Source: Trochalopteron elliotii (Eukaryota; Chordata; Aves; Passeriformes; Leiothrichidae). From it: 64,000 nt of DNA. Position numbers and translations under genes: made by a program. The stretch is from positions 716,337 to 780,336 of the forward strand of contig JANPWX010000162.1 of assembly GCA_024734555.1 (NCBI GenBank). The letters run 5' to 3'. Below the pieces are notes generated by a model. That model was not told the origin of the DNA and searched no databases. It saw nothing but the letters and a program-made list of their open reading frames with translations. Shown piece after piece: positions 23,441 to 37,188 of the stretch (position 1 is the stretch's first letter; each line of letters starts with the position of its first letter).

Positions 23441-26400
23441 GAGTCACTCCCCATTGCTCAGAGCAGTCTCCAGCTGTGCAGGGTAACTCTTGTGTTCACC
23501 TCCCAAGGGGTGTGTCTGTGCCCAGGAGCATTTTGGACACTTTTGCAGCCCCATGAGGCTGCTGGGGCAGGACCTGCCTCCGCCTGTGGGGCAGAAATGG
23601 ATGGGGCAGTAGGGCATGACCTGAAACTTCCCAAAGGCAAGCATCTCCTTCCTTTCTGCAGGGAAGGAGATTCCCCTGCCTTCTGTAGGGGAAAGAAGAC
23701 AGCCTGGCTGGACTGAGCTCCTGCCTGGCTGCTCCTGGAGATTCACTGCAGGGGGGAACAGGACAGAGAGATCATTTGCTCCCAAATCCATCCCTGCACC
23801 TCTGCCTCCTCCAGCTGGATCAAAGCAAGGCTGCCTGGCCCAGACCACAGCTCTGAATTTCTGACGTTAAGCTGCTTTATAGCAAGCCTGTGAAAGGAAG
23901 TGGAAGGCAGCAAGAAGGGGCATCCTGCTGACCAGCAGCTGCTGAGCCCTCAGCTGGCTGCAGAGGCAGCCCTCTCCCTGCCTGTGAGGACGTGGGTATA
24001 AATAGCCATGGAGCTGAGGGGATGAGTTGGTTTTACAATGAACCTCAGCACTCCCAGAGCCAAAAATACCTGCAGGAATGATGGGCAGTTTGAATGACAT
24101 TCTCAGAACGCCACTAATGGCAAAAAAATTGCTGCCATGTCGAGCAGAGTCCCTGTCACAGAGTGACTCATCCTGTCCTGCCTGTGTGAGCCTCACACCC
24201 TGAGCTCGGTGCTGGGCCCCAGCTCTGCACTGTGCATTCCCTGCTCCCTGCACAGTTCTGCCCCAGGAGGGACAGGGAGCAGCTCACAAAAGGGTTCCAG
24301 AGTTTCGTGGCATCCTCAGCCCCGCGGCTCAGGTTTCAGGTCAATGTTATTTTCCTTTTCCATTTTGCAGAATGACAGGAGGACTGATTGTGCTCACCTT
24401 GGCAAGGCAGCGAATCCTCCCTTTGTTGCTGGATAATAAGGGACAATAATTCTCAGAGAGTGAGCAGGAGACAGAGTTTTTGTGAAATGCTCCCATTTTG
24501 TATATAAACCTGTCTCTATTTTTCAATCCTAAATGGCCCTTGAATTGAAATCCCAGTGTCAGGGCTGTCTCCATTCAGTGTGAAATCTACAAAGAAAATG
24601 AAACTGTCCTGAACTGCTCAGCCTCTGGAGAGGGGACGTGTTTCTCAGTGGATGTCTGTAACTATGTCTTTCTGTGAAACTGTGATGATTTTATGTTTAT
24701 GATGTTGGGACAAAGGGTATTGAGCTTGTCCTCTGCCTCCATCACTGCCCTGGGTGGCTTTGGGCACTGTCTGTGTAACCTGTAACAGCTGTGGGATTGG
24801 TGTCCACTCCCCTGGCAGGGTCCTGGGTGCAGAGAGGGGACCTGCCCGTGGGTGGGTAAGTGCAGCCCCTGCAGATGGCCCAAATGCCATCTATTCTGGG
24901 CAGAAAATGGGCTGTTCCTCCCCTCTCTTTTCTTGCATTTTGGCTGTTTCTTGGATAAGGGAGCTGAGATTCAAGCACGACGTCTGGAAGGGGTTGTTAA
25001 GTGAGGTGTGTGTGTAGCAGGTTCTCCTGACTCAGGGATCAGGGGGTTGGGGCTGGCTGGCACCACAGGGCTGAGCTGTGCTAAAAGCAAACAGTGAAGG
25101 TCCAGTGCTCCTTTCCAATGCAGATTGTGGGAGTGTTCCCCAAAAATCCTAAATCGGAAGTAAGGATGGAAATTTCCATCTGCCTTGCAAGGAGGGAGAG
25201 CCCAGTTAGAACTGCCTTCTTGAAACTCCACCCTGAGGAATTTCAATGTTCTGTTTATTTTCCTCTGATTGGGGTAGTGAAATGCTCCTTTGGTCGTGCC
25301 TGTACCTCTGCCTGAGCTCCTTCAGAGAACAAAACCAGCACCGTGTCCCTGCCTGCTCCCAACCTTTGGATCCTCTAGACATATATTAGCAGCTGCATGA
25401 CTCAATTGTATGAGTTGTTGCATTAAATTACACGGTGCTACTCAAAAAGAATGTTAATTTCGTTTTCCTACAACTGTGTTCGACTTAATTTTTAATCAGA
25501 TCTGACAGCAAAAATTTAAATCAAGTGCTGCATCTCGGCTCCGAGAGGGCCGAGTACATCCTGAACCTACCAAAGCGATCAGGACAAGTTTGCAACACTG
25601 ATACTCACTAGACGTAGGCTGCCTGCTGTGTGGGAGGCAGAAATTATCCTTTTTCTCCCACCAGGCTTCAGGGAGGAGCAGCTGTGCCGAGCTCTGGGGT
25701 TGGGGAGGAAGAGCTGAGGCTGTTTAGGGCTCAGGCGCCGTGTCCAGACCCCAAAGGACACAGCAGCTGTGGCAGGGGCTGGTGGCAGAGTCCTGGCTGC
25801 AAACATAAAGCAAAAGTAGATTAGAAATCAGGCTTCAATCTTTGTCATTTTCTTTGTAATTTGAACAGTGCTGCAGGGCAGGGAGGGAGGAAACAAAAGC
25901 AATTTGCAGCCCAGAGCCCAGAGGGTGTGACTGCGGGAAGTGGAGGTGACAGGGAGTTTTCTGGGCAGTTTCAGCATCACTGAAGTTCTCCAGGTGCAAG
26001 AACATCTCCCAGATGGGGCCAGGGAGCAGCTCAGCACTTCCTGCTCTGCATTCAGGAGATCAGGTGCTGGAGATAAAGAATGACTGACTGATTAGGAAAG
26101 GTTGGCTAATTAAAGAGGAAACAAACCACTAAACCCCTCGCAAGCCAGTGGCCTGTTAATCATAGTAATATTCTGGGGAGAATTCAGGGAGATGAGCAAG
26201 TCCTTAAAAATCCCAACAAAAACATTACACTGCTCTTCCTTTCCTTCTTTGTTGAGATCATGGCATTTGAAGTGTGTTAATCTGCTGAAAATACCAAGGG
26301 CCACTTGTCCAGCTGCCTGGGAAGGGGCAAATGTGGCCTCGTGCTCTGGGTTTCTGTCTTTGTTCCATCAGCAGGCAGGAAAGGGTTTTCCCTCTCTGGA

Positions 26401-28623
26401 AGCAGCCTGCATCACTGCGTGTCTTCTAATAGAAAAAGCAAGATCTGTATAAATTCATAATGGCTGCAGTAATCTTTCTTCTTCGTGAAAAGCTGGTATT
26501 AATCAGGAGTGTCACAAACTATGAATTTTATTGTGGTGATATTCATTACATGTGATGTACGGAGGGAAAACGTGATGCAGAAAGTGCAATGAATTGCATT
26601 TGTTGCAATGACTAGAGCTAAGTGGAAATAAATTAAGCGTGATGTGTTTTAGGAGGTTCTGTGTTCTGTAGCAGGTATAAAAAACTGTCCAAAAACGTTG
26701 ATATAGAAAAGATTTCTAAGGTGTAAAACAGAGCTACAAACACAGCAAAAGAAAAATAAATTCATTTTGATGCACACAGACATGTCCTTTGCTGTGCATT
26801 TAACAGAGGGCTGCAGAAAGCAAATATTCTTTCTATTCTAGAAATTTCCAGAACCAGGATAATTGCTACCTGTGGTTGCTGTGGGAACCAGAACTTTCTG
26901 ATTCCAGATTTTAAGAGCCTGGAAGTCTCAGCCAAATGTGCCATGTCAGGGTAACTGCTGCCACATTAAAGAAAATCAGGCAATTGGTGGTTAACATAAA
27001 CACATTGGGAAAGGAGGACTTTGTCAGAGTAGAGACTTGGCTGGTGGGTTTTATCTGGAGAAAAAAAAGATCTCTTCTCTGGGGTTTTGGCAGCTGGATG
27101 GACCCACAGGCTTTGTTCAAATGTGGAGCTGTTTGACCCCAAATTGCCTTTTCTGTCCTGGAAGGAGGGAGAGGAGCCAGGGGCAGCACGGTGGAGGAGC
27201 AGATCCCTCCAGTGGAGCAGCACCATCCCACAGGCCAGCCCTTGAACCCCTCTGGGGTGTTCACAGAAACCCCCTGGTGCAGCTCAGACTCAGAGCTCCA
27301 GGGCACAGTGATGCTCCAGGGCTTCTGAAGCTCACATGTGACCAGGAAGAGTTTTGTTATTCCACTGGAAGGATGTAACCAGGATAAAAAGGCTCCCTGC
27401 TTAATAATTCATGCTTGGCACAGGATGGTTTTCCATGTGTGTGATGGTTGCTGGGCACAACCCTGGGCTGCAGCTGCTGGTGCTGAGCTGGGCAGTGCCA
27501 CCAGCCCTGGCAGACCTGCACAATCCTTCCTGACACCTTGGGGACATCCCTGAGCCATCACAAATACACCTCTGCCTCCTGTGGCACCGCCCTGGCAGTG
27601 TTTGATTTTTAAGGGACACTTTAAAGAGCCGGTTTGAAAACAAGGCAGAGAGAGGGCGGGAGGATCAGAGCAGGGGAGGATCCAGCAGGAGAGGCTGGGC
27701 AGCAGCTGGAACCCCCAGTAACGAGGCCCTGGTGAGAACCTCGGCACGAAATCTCACCTGAACTCAGAGTGAAGGGAAGGAGGCTCCAGCTTGGATCCAT
27801 CCGCAGTGAAGCTTTATTGATTGTGTGAAACCCTTCAGGCAATTCCACTCGCACCTGCGAAGGAGGATTGGGGTTTGTTCTCCGGGATGCCTTTGTTTCC
27901 TGCCTGCCACACTGCCTGGAATTGTCCTCCTGATTTCCTTTGTGCAGTGCTAGAAGCTGCTGGAATAATCACTTTAAAATTCGACTTTCTAGAAGCAGCT
28001 AGAAGGAGCAGAGCTGTTCAGCTAAACCCAGTGTTCCTTGCAGCAGCCTTGCATTTCTGGCTTCTCTAAGCTCTGCTCAGGGTTTGCTGTGTTGGCACAT
28101 TTAGGCTGGGTTTTAGCAACTGGCACTTCAGGAGACCTCAAATATTCCTGTGTAAAAATTTATTCTGGCTATAGTGCATGGTGGCTTGTGCTTCTTCATT
28201 CTCCAAGGGTGTTGCTAAGTGCAGTAGGAATAGCAATTATTGTGCACAAATAGGATAAATTAGAGGGAACACTTGAAACTCCAACACAGCAGCTAAGTGA
28301 CATTTAAAGGAGAAGTGAAGAGGGTCCTGTGTCAGCACAGAGTGTCTTGATGCTCAGGAAGAAATTTGGAAGTAATAAATACCATGTGCACATACCATTT
28401 CCTGTTCCGTGTCAGCAAGGGTTAAAAAGTGCAGCACATCTGTTAAATTTGGGGGTTATTGCTTGCAGAGCTTTGCTAGAGATGGTTTATGGAGACAATG
28501 AAACTGAAACCGATGGACTATTTGATATTTCCTTCTGTTCTTTCCAAGGCTCACAAGTGCCCGCTCTGGCAAATCACTTCACTCCAGCCAGAGCTTTCCC
28601 AGGAAACTGGGGGCTGGGGGCCC
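23441..28623. other. Unique non-coding DNA
   Basis: A long repeat-poor stretch with no supported gene. About 25380-25530 and 26450-26680 are AT-rich with TAAT-type cores. About 25530-25760 has a few scattered CpG. The frames of 110-135 codons here (for example 23444-23848, 23867-24253 and 26911-27306, all minus) overlap others and lack recognisable domains. Confidence 0.5.
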
Positions 28624-29160
28624 TGGTGTGGGCACAGCTGGCTCTGAGGGCTGGTGTGTGCACATCTGGCACTGAGGGCTGGTGTGTGCACATCTGGCAC
28701 TGAGGCGTGGGGGCACATTTGCACTAAAGGCTAGTGGTTGCACATCTGGCTCTGGGGGGGGTGTGCACATCTGGCACAGAGGGGGTGTCTGTGCACATCT
28801 GGCATAGAGGGCTGATGTGTGCCCATCTGGCTCTGGGGTGTGTGTCTACATCTGGCACTGAGGGCTGGTGTGTGCACATCTGGCAGTGAGGGGGGAGTGC
28901 GTGCACATCTGGCAATGAGTGATGGTGGTTGCACATCTGGCTGGGGGTGTGCACATCTGGCAGTGGGGGGGTGTGTGCACATCTGGCTCTGAGGGCTGCG
29001 TGTGCACAGCTGGCATTGAGGGTTGGTGTGCACATCTGGCTCTGAGGGCTGGGCTGTGCACATCTGGCTCGGAGGGGGTGTGTGCACATCTGGCAGGGGG
29101 GGTTGGGCACATCTGGCACTCACAGCTGGTGTGTGCACAGCTGGCTCTGAGGGCTGGGCT
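28624..29160. repeat. GC-rich minisatellite, about 20 degenerate units of 22-29 bp
   Basis: Units share the core TGTGCACATCTGGC followed by ACTGAGGG or TCTGAGGG. The best-preserved form is about 27 bp, and others have lost part of the GGCTGGTG segment. The G-rich strand is the plus strand, with G-runs up to seven. Overlapping minus-strand frames of 108-135 codons rich in Cys, His and Pro result from translating the repeat unit and are not zinc-finger proteins. Divergence between units suggests an old array with repeated partial duplications. Confidence 0.9.
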
Positions 29161-30638
29161 CTCTCTGGGCATTGCTGGAATTGCTTCTCTGAGCTGCTGG
29201 TTTAGTAACCAGTTAAGAATCCTGTCCCCACCCGTAGGGCAATGCCTTGTCCTGGATTGATCAGGAGGATTTTAGGATTGTCAGTTCATAAACAGACAAT
29301 GGAAATACCCAGTGCCTCAGCCATACATCAGTGTTTGCATAAAGAGCAGGAGTTACCCTCCTAAAAAAGCAATTTCTGTGCTCAGCCCCCTGCTAGGCAA
29401 AGGGGGCTTTTACTTACTCTGAATAAATGTTCACATCCTAAAAGGAAATCAATCCATGAATTTTTATGATTATGTTGAACCATCTGATAGCACAATTAAA
29501 ATCCTGGGTTTTGTGTAATCTCACTGGGAAACAAAGGATTGTTTACAGAGTAAAGGAAATAACAAGCTTGCTGTTGTTGTCATTTGAGGATTCTCCTTTC
29601 CAGGGAAGGAACAAACCTGGCCCTGCACTGGAAATGGAAAGTAAAGATTTATTCTGAGACCATTGAGCCTGGAAGTCAGACAAGTTGAATCAAAATGGCT
29701 TTTTCATTTTGAACATCTTTACTGCAGAATTTTGAGAAACTCAAACTTGATGTTTCCTTTAACGCTTTCGTTAAACACTTTTCTTAAAAACAAGGCTTGG
29801 GCCAAAGCAAATGGAACCAGCTTGGGGTTGGAAATCTGGTTTGGATTTTAAACCTGTGATAATACAACACTTTCCAAATTCCAATTAACTAGATTATTTT
29901 TCTCTGCCTTTTTTCTCCATAAGCCTCTATTCTTTATGCATTTTTAATAAGCTTTATCCTGGGAAAACACGAGAGTGCTGACTGCAAGTGAAAAGAATAA
30001 AAGCAGTTGCTGGGTCACTCTGAAAATCTGAGGAGTGCTGGCAAGCTTGGAGGGGGAAGTAAAGCAATCAGGAAATCTGAGCTCTGGTTTCATTAGAAAC
30101 TGTGAATGGAGATAAAACCTTCCACAAACCCTGTTCAGCAAAAAGAAAAAAACGCAGAGTAACAGCAGTAGATAAACCTGTGAGGGGCTCACACTTGTGC
30201 TGATAGTGGAATCAACAGCAGGAGACCCCAGTGTCCTTTTTCCCTCCTTAATTCTCAGAGCTCTGAGTTTGGGACTGGCTGATCCCTCCCTGAGGGAGGA
30301 AAAGGGTGTTTCACACCAGATCAGTGTGAAACACACAGAGGAGAAATCCCTCTCAAACCCAGATGGTTAAGGAGAAAGCAGTGATGGACATGATGCTCCC
30401 AGGATGTATCATTTACATTTCTGTTTGCCTTTAAGGAGAATAGATGGGCCCGGGGTGCCCAGCAGGTGGGTTTGTCTCCAGTCTGTGTTCTGGGGGCTGC
30501 TGGGAGCATGGCAGGGGGTCACTGGGAGCAGAGCAGGGGTGGCTGTCAGGGGCTTGAGCCCACCCATCCCCTTCCCACAGGGCTCTGCATCCATGGGGAT
30601 CACTGGGCTGGAGCTGTGGTGAGGGGTGAGCCCCTGTT
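29161..30638. other. Unique non-coding DNA
   Basis: No gene or interspersed repeat is recognised. About 29680-29960 is AT-rich. The plus-strand frames here are short and without domains. Confidence 0.5.
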
Positions 30639-31080
30639 TGATGCCTTTTTGGGGCTACCTAAAAACAGAGGCCAGACAAAATTAAGAAAATAAAAAGTTC
30701 TATTTATTGAAGGGCTTCAGGTACATTTCAGGCAGACAAAGCCCCCTCAGGGGCTACACCCAAAAAATGGACTCTGGGTCACAGGTTTTCACACTTTTAT
30801 AAGTTTGGTCCATTTGCAGATTGGGGGTTTATCTTCCAATTACAGCTTCAGGTAATGGAGTAATTTTACCCCAAGTTTGCTCCCCCCAACTCACTTTAGT
30901 TTCCATCTCTCAGGGCCTGAGGCAGTGAGGTGTCCTTGATTGCCAGGCCTGGAGAGGAATTGTTGTGTCTGACCAAAATGGGGAGGCAGCAGCTCACACT
31001 GTGTGTGGAGTTACACACAGAAGAATTGCAGGATTACAAATACATGAAAAAAAAAAAAAAAGCTAAAATCCTGAGGCATC
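30639..31080 (-). mobile_element. Solo LTR, endogenous retrovirus family A (copy 4)
   Basis: A 442-bp minus-strand LTR with canonical plus-order ends TGATGCC and GGCATCA. It carries the minus-strand polyadenylation signal at its start (TTTATT in the segment around 30700) and a TTTTATAAG block (minus-strand CTTATAAAA, the TATA box) near 30795. The octamer site has one change (ATTTGCAG). It groups with copies 1, 6 and 10. A 15-base A-run near 31046-31060 is an expansion private to this copy. No exact flanking duplication was found. Confidence 0.88.
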
Positions 31081-33519
31081 AGTCCCAGGATGGTCAGTCC
31101 CAGGACTGCCCATGAGGGCTGAGGGGGTAGACAGGCTCTCGGGGGCTCTCTGAGGCTGCCCAGCACTTGCTGCCGTGTTTTCCTTCCCAGCTGCTCATGT
31201 TTTGTAAACACTAAGAAATAATATTTAGTTGTTTAAACGAAACAGACCCCTGATTTGAGACTAATCACTTGCAGTGGGTGGCTGGAGCCTCCAGAGCTGG
31301 TGCTGGGTGTTTGCTGTTCCCAAAGGACATTGGCACGTGCCTTCCCTTAACCGAAATGACACAACCCCAGAGGATTCCCCTGAATTGTCTCTGCTGCTGT
31401 TCCCTTTCAGTGCCTGCTGTCCTAAGGGCACCACGACCTCTGGATAAATGTGGGGTGCTGGAAGCAGCCCCCCCCATGAGCAGCAGCTGGGGCAGGGGGG
31501 TGCTGGAGCTGCTGGGGCTCCATGGGTGGGTGCAGGATGCTGCAGGTGAGTCCTGCTCACCTCCTGGCTGGTCCCAGCCTCCCTGGGCAAGGTGCAGCCC
31601 AGCCCTTTCCCCGTCAGAACTAATCAGCATCAGGCGAGCTAATGGGGAGCACAAAACCTATTTAAAAGCTACATTTACCACTTGGCTGATTCCATTAGGT
31701 CGTGTAATAACCAGGTGTCACATTTCCTCTCCAAATGCCGATTTTAATGCTTTCCTGGCCTGTGGGGCAGAAGGACAGCAGGAGGACCTCCTCACAGGGC
31801 TGAGCCCCACAGGATGGAGCAGAGGCCAGGAGGAGAGGGGACCTGGGGGTGGCAGTGGGTCACACTGGGGAAGAGGGGGCTTGGATGGGGGCTCCAGAGC
31901 TGGGGGTGGGTTTCAGTAGCTGAGCTGGCTGTGATGCTGCCAGACCTGAGTCCCGACAATCCCAGGGAGTTGACAGAGGAGGTTCTGAAGTCTCTCAGGT
32001 TTCCAAGGCTTTCCCTGGCCCTGGTCCACGTGCTGACGGCCTCAGCTCCCCGTGGCAAAGGCTTCCTGGGAAGGCAGCAGCCCCTCGGTGATTTCTGAGA
32101 TCTGAGAGCTGAGCAGAGTCGGTTTTCAGTCTGTGTGTAGCCTCCGTTGTCACTGAATTATGCATGATCTCTCGGGAGCAGGAATGGCTTTAAGCTCTCT
32201 GCATTTGTTGTTTTCAAGGGGACACCTGTCCCCACCTTCCCCCCACTGCATCATTCAAACTGTGCCTCCCTGTCTGCTCTGTCACCCCAGCAGGGACAGG
32301 GACAGCCGAGGTCACCCCCGGGTTGGTTTGGTGTCTCCCTGTGCAGTGCTGCCCTTCCCATCAGAGCTCCAGGACTCTTGGGTGTCTGGAATCACCTGGA
32401 ACAATGAATTCCTATTTTGCAGTCATTCTTGCTTTAGAGCAGATATTTTTGCAAGGATTCAGGTGCTTACTGAAATGTAAATATCACTGGTGCTGCTCAC
32501 CTGGCTTCCCACTGGGGCCGTGGCGGGAGCAGCTTCACACAAGCCCCAAAAAACAACATAGACTCCAAGCAAGTTCTGCTGTGGGATTGGAATAGGCCTC
32601 GTAATGCTAAAGTGAGATTTTTAAGTCCCAGACAGAGCTTCCAGTGTGCTGGATTTCTCCCAAGGTGAGAACAATGTTTTTTCAGCAAACCAAATGCTGT
32701 GTACATAACTCCTTGAGCTTCATCTCTTCCCAGGACTTATGAAGCTGGAATTCCTCTTCTAGCTTTTGCTTTTCTTCTGTTTTCCTTTCCCTTTGGGCCC
32801 TGAAATCTCACAGATCTCTACGTGTCTTAGTAAGTGTATCCAGAATTAGAAGAAAACCTCATCTTGAGGCCTTGCTGATACTTTCAGTTCTCAGCACACA
32901 AATGCCAGAAAAAAGCCCGTGAGTTTGCAGCTTGCACTCGAGCTGTCTTACAGGCATCTGAAGTTCCTGGGAGTTCTGAAGCTCCTTTCTGGGAGTCTTG
33001 AGTCAAGCATCAAAGATCAGTTGTCATTTTTTACTCTCCTGTTTGTGTTCGTGCTCTGGCGTGTGTTACCCGTGGTGGTTTTTTATCTGTAGCTACAGTT
33101 TTATAGAACAAGATTAAGGATGTAATTGCTTCCTTTGATTCTTAACAAGATCAAACAGAATGACAGGAACACCAGGAAAAGGTTTGGTGAGCTGCTCAGC
33201 TCTGGGAGCAGATGTGTGCCTGCCTCCAGCAGCTGAAGGGCTCGGGGAGCTTGGGGGATGCTCTGCTGGAAAGGAGAAGCTGCAGCCCCAGGAAATGCTG
33301 CTCACACACGAGTTTGGTCAGAGCAGGGTTTCCTTCCTGAGTAACTTTGATGGGTCAGAGATTGAACATGCACAGGAAAATTGGGACAAGCTCAGCAGAG
33401 CCCAGGAAGATGATTTCCTGGAGACAGCCTCTCTCTTGGGACAGGTGAGGCAGGATGGGTGTTGGCCACAAGGCTGGTCCCACCATCCAGCTGTGCTCTG
33501 TCTGCTGCTCTGGGTGCCT
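31081..33519. other. Unique non-coding DNA
   Basis: No supported gene. A plus-strand frame at 31269-31919 (216 codons) is antisense to other long frames and is low in domain-like content. A frame at 33160-33522 contains an acidic stretch followed by a sequence resembling a splice donor (ACAG followed by GTGAGG near 33443). Its downstream end runs into the LTR and no matching acceptor or homologue is evident. Confidence 0.45.
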
Positions 33520-33971
33520 TGATGCCTTTTTCAGGCTTACCTGGAAACAGAGGCCAGACAAAGGTAAAAGAATAAAAGAGGAGTTATATTTATTGAAGGG
33601 CCTTCAGCTACATTAAGGGCAGACAGAGCCTCTCAAGAGATGTAGAGCCTCTCTACATCCAAGATGGAAAATGGTCACAAGTTTTTCAGACAGATATAAG
33701 TTCAGTCCATTTACGTATCAGGGTTTAATTCTCCAATTACAGCTTCAGGTAATGAAGTAATTTACCCCCAGTTTGCTCCTCTCCAATTCACTTTTGTTAA
33801 TAGTTTTTGGGGCCTGAGACAGTGAGGTGTCCTTGGATCTCAGGCCTGGAGGGATTGTTTTGACTGACCAAAATGTGAAGACATTTAACTAACACTTTCT
33901 ATGGAGTTTGCAGTCATGCACTAATGAAGCACAGCATAGGAAAATATAAAAGCTAAAATCTTAAGGCATCA
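33520..33971 (-). mobile_element. Solo LTR, endogenous retrovirus family A (copy 5)
   Basis: A 452-bp minus-strand LTR from TGATGCC to GGCATCA. It has a small internal duplication of AGAGCCTCTC within about 33628-33655 that other copies lack. The octamer position reads ATTTACGT as in copy 2, which supports a shared subgroup. No exact target duplication is visible. Confidence 0.88.
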
Positions 33972-36900
33972 GGGAGCCCTCACAGTGCCCTGTGATGTAG
34001 CCTCGTGTTCTGTGTGATCCTCTGGTTCTGCTGCTGAGAACATCAGTGGTTAAACACAGGGACTCCTCTGTCAGTCTGTGAGGGAGGAAGAGTTTGAGGA
34101 GAATTCAGCTGACGTGCAGGCAGAGGAGCCTGGAGCTGGCAGCAGAGCTGTGGAAGTGTGTCCATGCCATGGCCATGTCCAGAACTTGGCATTGCTGGAC
34201 ATGGATCCTCTGAGAGGGACAGCAGGTGGGAGCATTGAGGGCACTACTGAGGATAAAAAATGCAGTTTAGCATTTGGGGTTTAGAAAAAAATATCTCTGG
34301 GTGTCCTTAAAGTTGCTTTATGGTATGTGCTGTTGTGAACTCCACATGAAGGTACTGATAAATAGTATGAAGATCCTGGAGGGATGCAACCAAAGTATCA
34401 TATTTGGCACACCCTAAACTCAGATATTCAAATAAACAGAAGGGGAGGAGTGTGATGAATGGATGCAGAGGGAAGCGTTCTATGTGCAGGTGCAGAAATA
34501 AAGAGAAGGGAAGTCACAGGATTTTGTTTTCCTCTTTGAATTATCCTTTGCTCCTCTGAGATATGGGAGTGATAAGTCTTTGAGAAAGAAAAACCCTCCT
34601 CTCAGTGACCTTATGGATTTAAGATCTATTTCTAAACCAAATTTTCATAAAAAACCTGCCACACACAATCTCCAGATTAAACCTCATTTTATTTTCAGGC
34701 AGACATGACCTTTCCCAGCTTTGGATATTAAATATCACAAAACCTGCTGCAATTTAAGCTGAGGATTTTACATTCAAATAAATGTAACTTAAAAGCAAAA
34801 AGTAACTTCTCTGCAGAACACAGGGGACCAAGAGGGGGGAAGAACTTCCCCCTCTCCCGAGGAGGCTCTCACAGTCCATGCCCTGCAGTGGGGTCTGCAC
34901 CCCTCTCCAGCCCCTGGGACAGCCTCCTTAGGTTGAAAGAAGCAGTTTTCTCTGCTGCCAGTCCTTAGGAACACTGTTGGGAAGGGGAGAAGGCATTCAG
35001 GGAATCCTTCCCAGTGCTGCAGGGATGGTCAGTGCTATCACAGTGGCATCAGTGCAGCTCCTGGTCATGGGCTTTGTAAAGAGGGAAGAGAAAATCCCAC
35101 CTGGTGTGAGAACACTGGGTTTGCTGTGCTCATCCTCACCAGAAGATGCATCATTATCGGGGGAATATGCACCAACATCAGCAGATTCTGTCTCTCCCTG
35201 CTGGAGAGTGTGTTCTCAGCTGTAAACCAAAGTTTGGTTAATTTGCAAAAAACTTTAAACTCCAGCAGGGCTTTTTTCCATCCTCCCCTTTCAGCTGGAA
35301 ATGCTGCTCAGGTAACAAATGTTTTGTGACAACAAATCAATGCTGTTCTCTGTAACAGAATTAACTTGACTTGCTCAGCTCTGGCTCTGCTGTTTGGTCA
35401 CTGTCAGTGTCTGAGCTCTCACGGGTGAAAGGAGGGATCTGAGCTCGTTAGCACCTGCTGAACTGGACCAGAGTCATCATCAGGAGGAAGGCAAAGCCTC
35501 CAGAGGAAAGGGCAGTTTGGATGGACATGAATGTTGAACAAAGGAAACAGTGCTGGCCGAGGCTGGGCTGAAGGAAATAATCTTGGTTTGAGCTGGGAGG
35601 GTAATTCTGGAAGCTCTCCCACGGCTTTGCTTTGTCGCTTGGTTTTTTTTTTTTAGTCTTGCACTTGAAATTTCATGAGGATTAAATGGCTCCTCTGATT
35701 TCCAGCATTCCTGCTTCAATATCTGGACCTTAAATATCTCTCCAGAGAGGAGCTGTTGCACTTTTGCCTTAGGTGCAGGGTTAAAACATCGCCAGGAAAA
35801 GGAGGTGGAAAGAAATCCCTGCTGTGGACAGAGCTGGGGAGAGAGGAACATACTGTACGTGTGGTGCTGCCATGGGCTCCTGCTGGGGGGTAAAGGCACC
35901 TCAAAGCAAAGGCTGTGCAGGGCCAAGGGCAAGGGAAGGGGCTGACTGAGGGGTGGTGAAGGTGGGGGACTGCTCCACTGACAAGGAGCAGCAGGAGGGA
36001 GGGAGATGAAACGTTGGAAAGGGGATGTGGAGCATCAAATGGAATATTTCCACCCAGGTGGCTCCACGCTGTGCTACAGGCAGGTGGAGTGTAGCAGTCA
36101 GCCAGGCCCTGGTGGGGTGTGTTGAAGGATGAAGAAGGGAGGGAAGGAAAGCCCTTGATGCACCCACACCCCTGCAAACTCCTGGCACTGCAGCAGAGCC
36201 TGGAGGGATTGGACTCCCTGGCTCCTTTGGACCATCTTCCCATTCATCCAGCCCTGAACTGGAGTCTCTGTCTGGGATTTAATATGATGCTGCTCATGCC
36301 TGCCCCATCCCACCCACGAGGCCAGTCTTCTCCCTGACACACCTCCCTGCTTCCAAGCCCTGCAAATCCGATTTACTGGGCTAATTCCAGCACAAATAGT
36401 GATGCTCAAAATCCACAGGCCCCACACTGCTCCTCGAGGCCGTGTTGGCAGTTCCCCTGCCCACCTTCCCTACTGCCCCAGCTGTGGGAGAAAGGTCTGA
36501 GCCAACCAAACCCACCCTGGCAGTCCAGGAGAACCCCAAATTTCCCGACGCCGGGAAATTCAGGCCACAAACGCGAGTTGCCATGGAGATGTGCTGAGCG
36601 CGGGCACGACGCTCCAGCGATGGAGCCTCACAGCCAGAGGCATCTGTTAATCTTATTTTTATCAATTTTTAAAGAGGGTATGATGGTGGTATCTTCCCCC
36701 ATCTCCCCCTCATCTCTTGCAAAGTTTGGCATTTGTGCTGGCTGAGAGCACGGGCTGCAATGACTTTGAAAATGAACCTTAACGAACACGGAGCACCAGA
36801 GTGGGGAACGTGTGCTCCGAGGGGTGGAATTTAGTAGCAGGGAGCTGCCACCTTTGACACACAGCTCCAGCTTTAATGAGGGGGAGATTGACAGCCCAGC

Positions 36901-37188
36901 ACAGGTAAAAAGGAAGATGCTCCTTTGCCTCTGCCTCGGGGGGTCACGGCTAAGCTGGGGCCCGTGGACAGGTCAGGAGGAGGAAATGGAGGAAACTTTT
37001 ATTCTTTATTTATGAAACTCTGATCCAGAGTCTGTCTGTAAGTGGATCTTTTAATTGGATTTTCTTTCTTCTTGTCCTGGGTCCCTGACTCCTGCCAGGG
37101 CCGTGTTCCAGATGGGGAGGGGTTGGTGGGTCCCAGGTGAGTGCCTGGCTCAGCAGGAACATCCCAGGCTACGCAAAAAGAGGGACAC
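33972..37188. other. Unique non-coding DNA
   Basis: No supported gene. An AATAAA inside 34440-34520 has no LTR termini around it that I can define. The minus-strand frame at 35716-36243 (175 codons) is a Pro/Ser-rich chance frame. A small CpG patch at 36536-36620 is listed separately. Confidence 0.5.
36536..36620. promoter_or_regulatory. Small CpG patch with partial RFX-like half-site
   Basis: About ten CpG dinucleotides fall in 85 bases in a CpG-poor setting. The patch includes GTTGCCATGG, which matches one half and the spacer of an RFX X-box, but the second half is poorly matched. It may be a small enhancer or an unmethylated patch. The function is a guess. Confidence 0.2.

Noticed and set aside
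28724..29172. Minus-strand Cys/His-rich frames that look like zinc fingers
   Set aside because: They are direct translations of the minisatellite unit in several frames at once, and Cys/His spacing follows the repeat, not any finger family.
31269..31919. 216-codon plus-strand frame
   Set aside because: Long frames occur on the opposite strand at the same place, and the translation is low-complexity Gly/Ser/Leu with no domain.
33160..33522. Possible exon ending in a GTGAGG donor
   Set aside because: No convincing acceptor, no recognised domain, and the frame ends at the LTR boundary.
34440..34520. AATAAA-containing segment as another LTR
   Set aside because: No TG/CA termini with matching flanking duplications could be found, and there is no similarity to the other LTRs.
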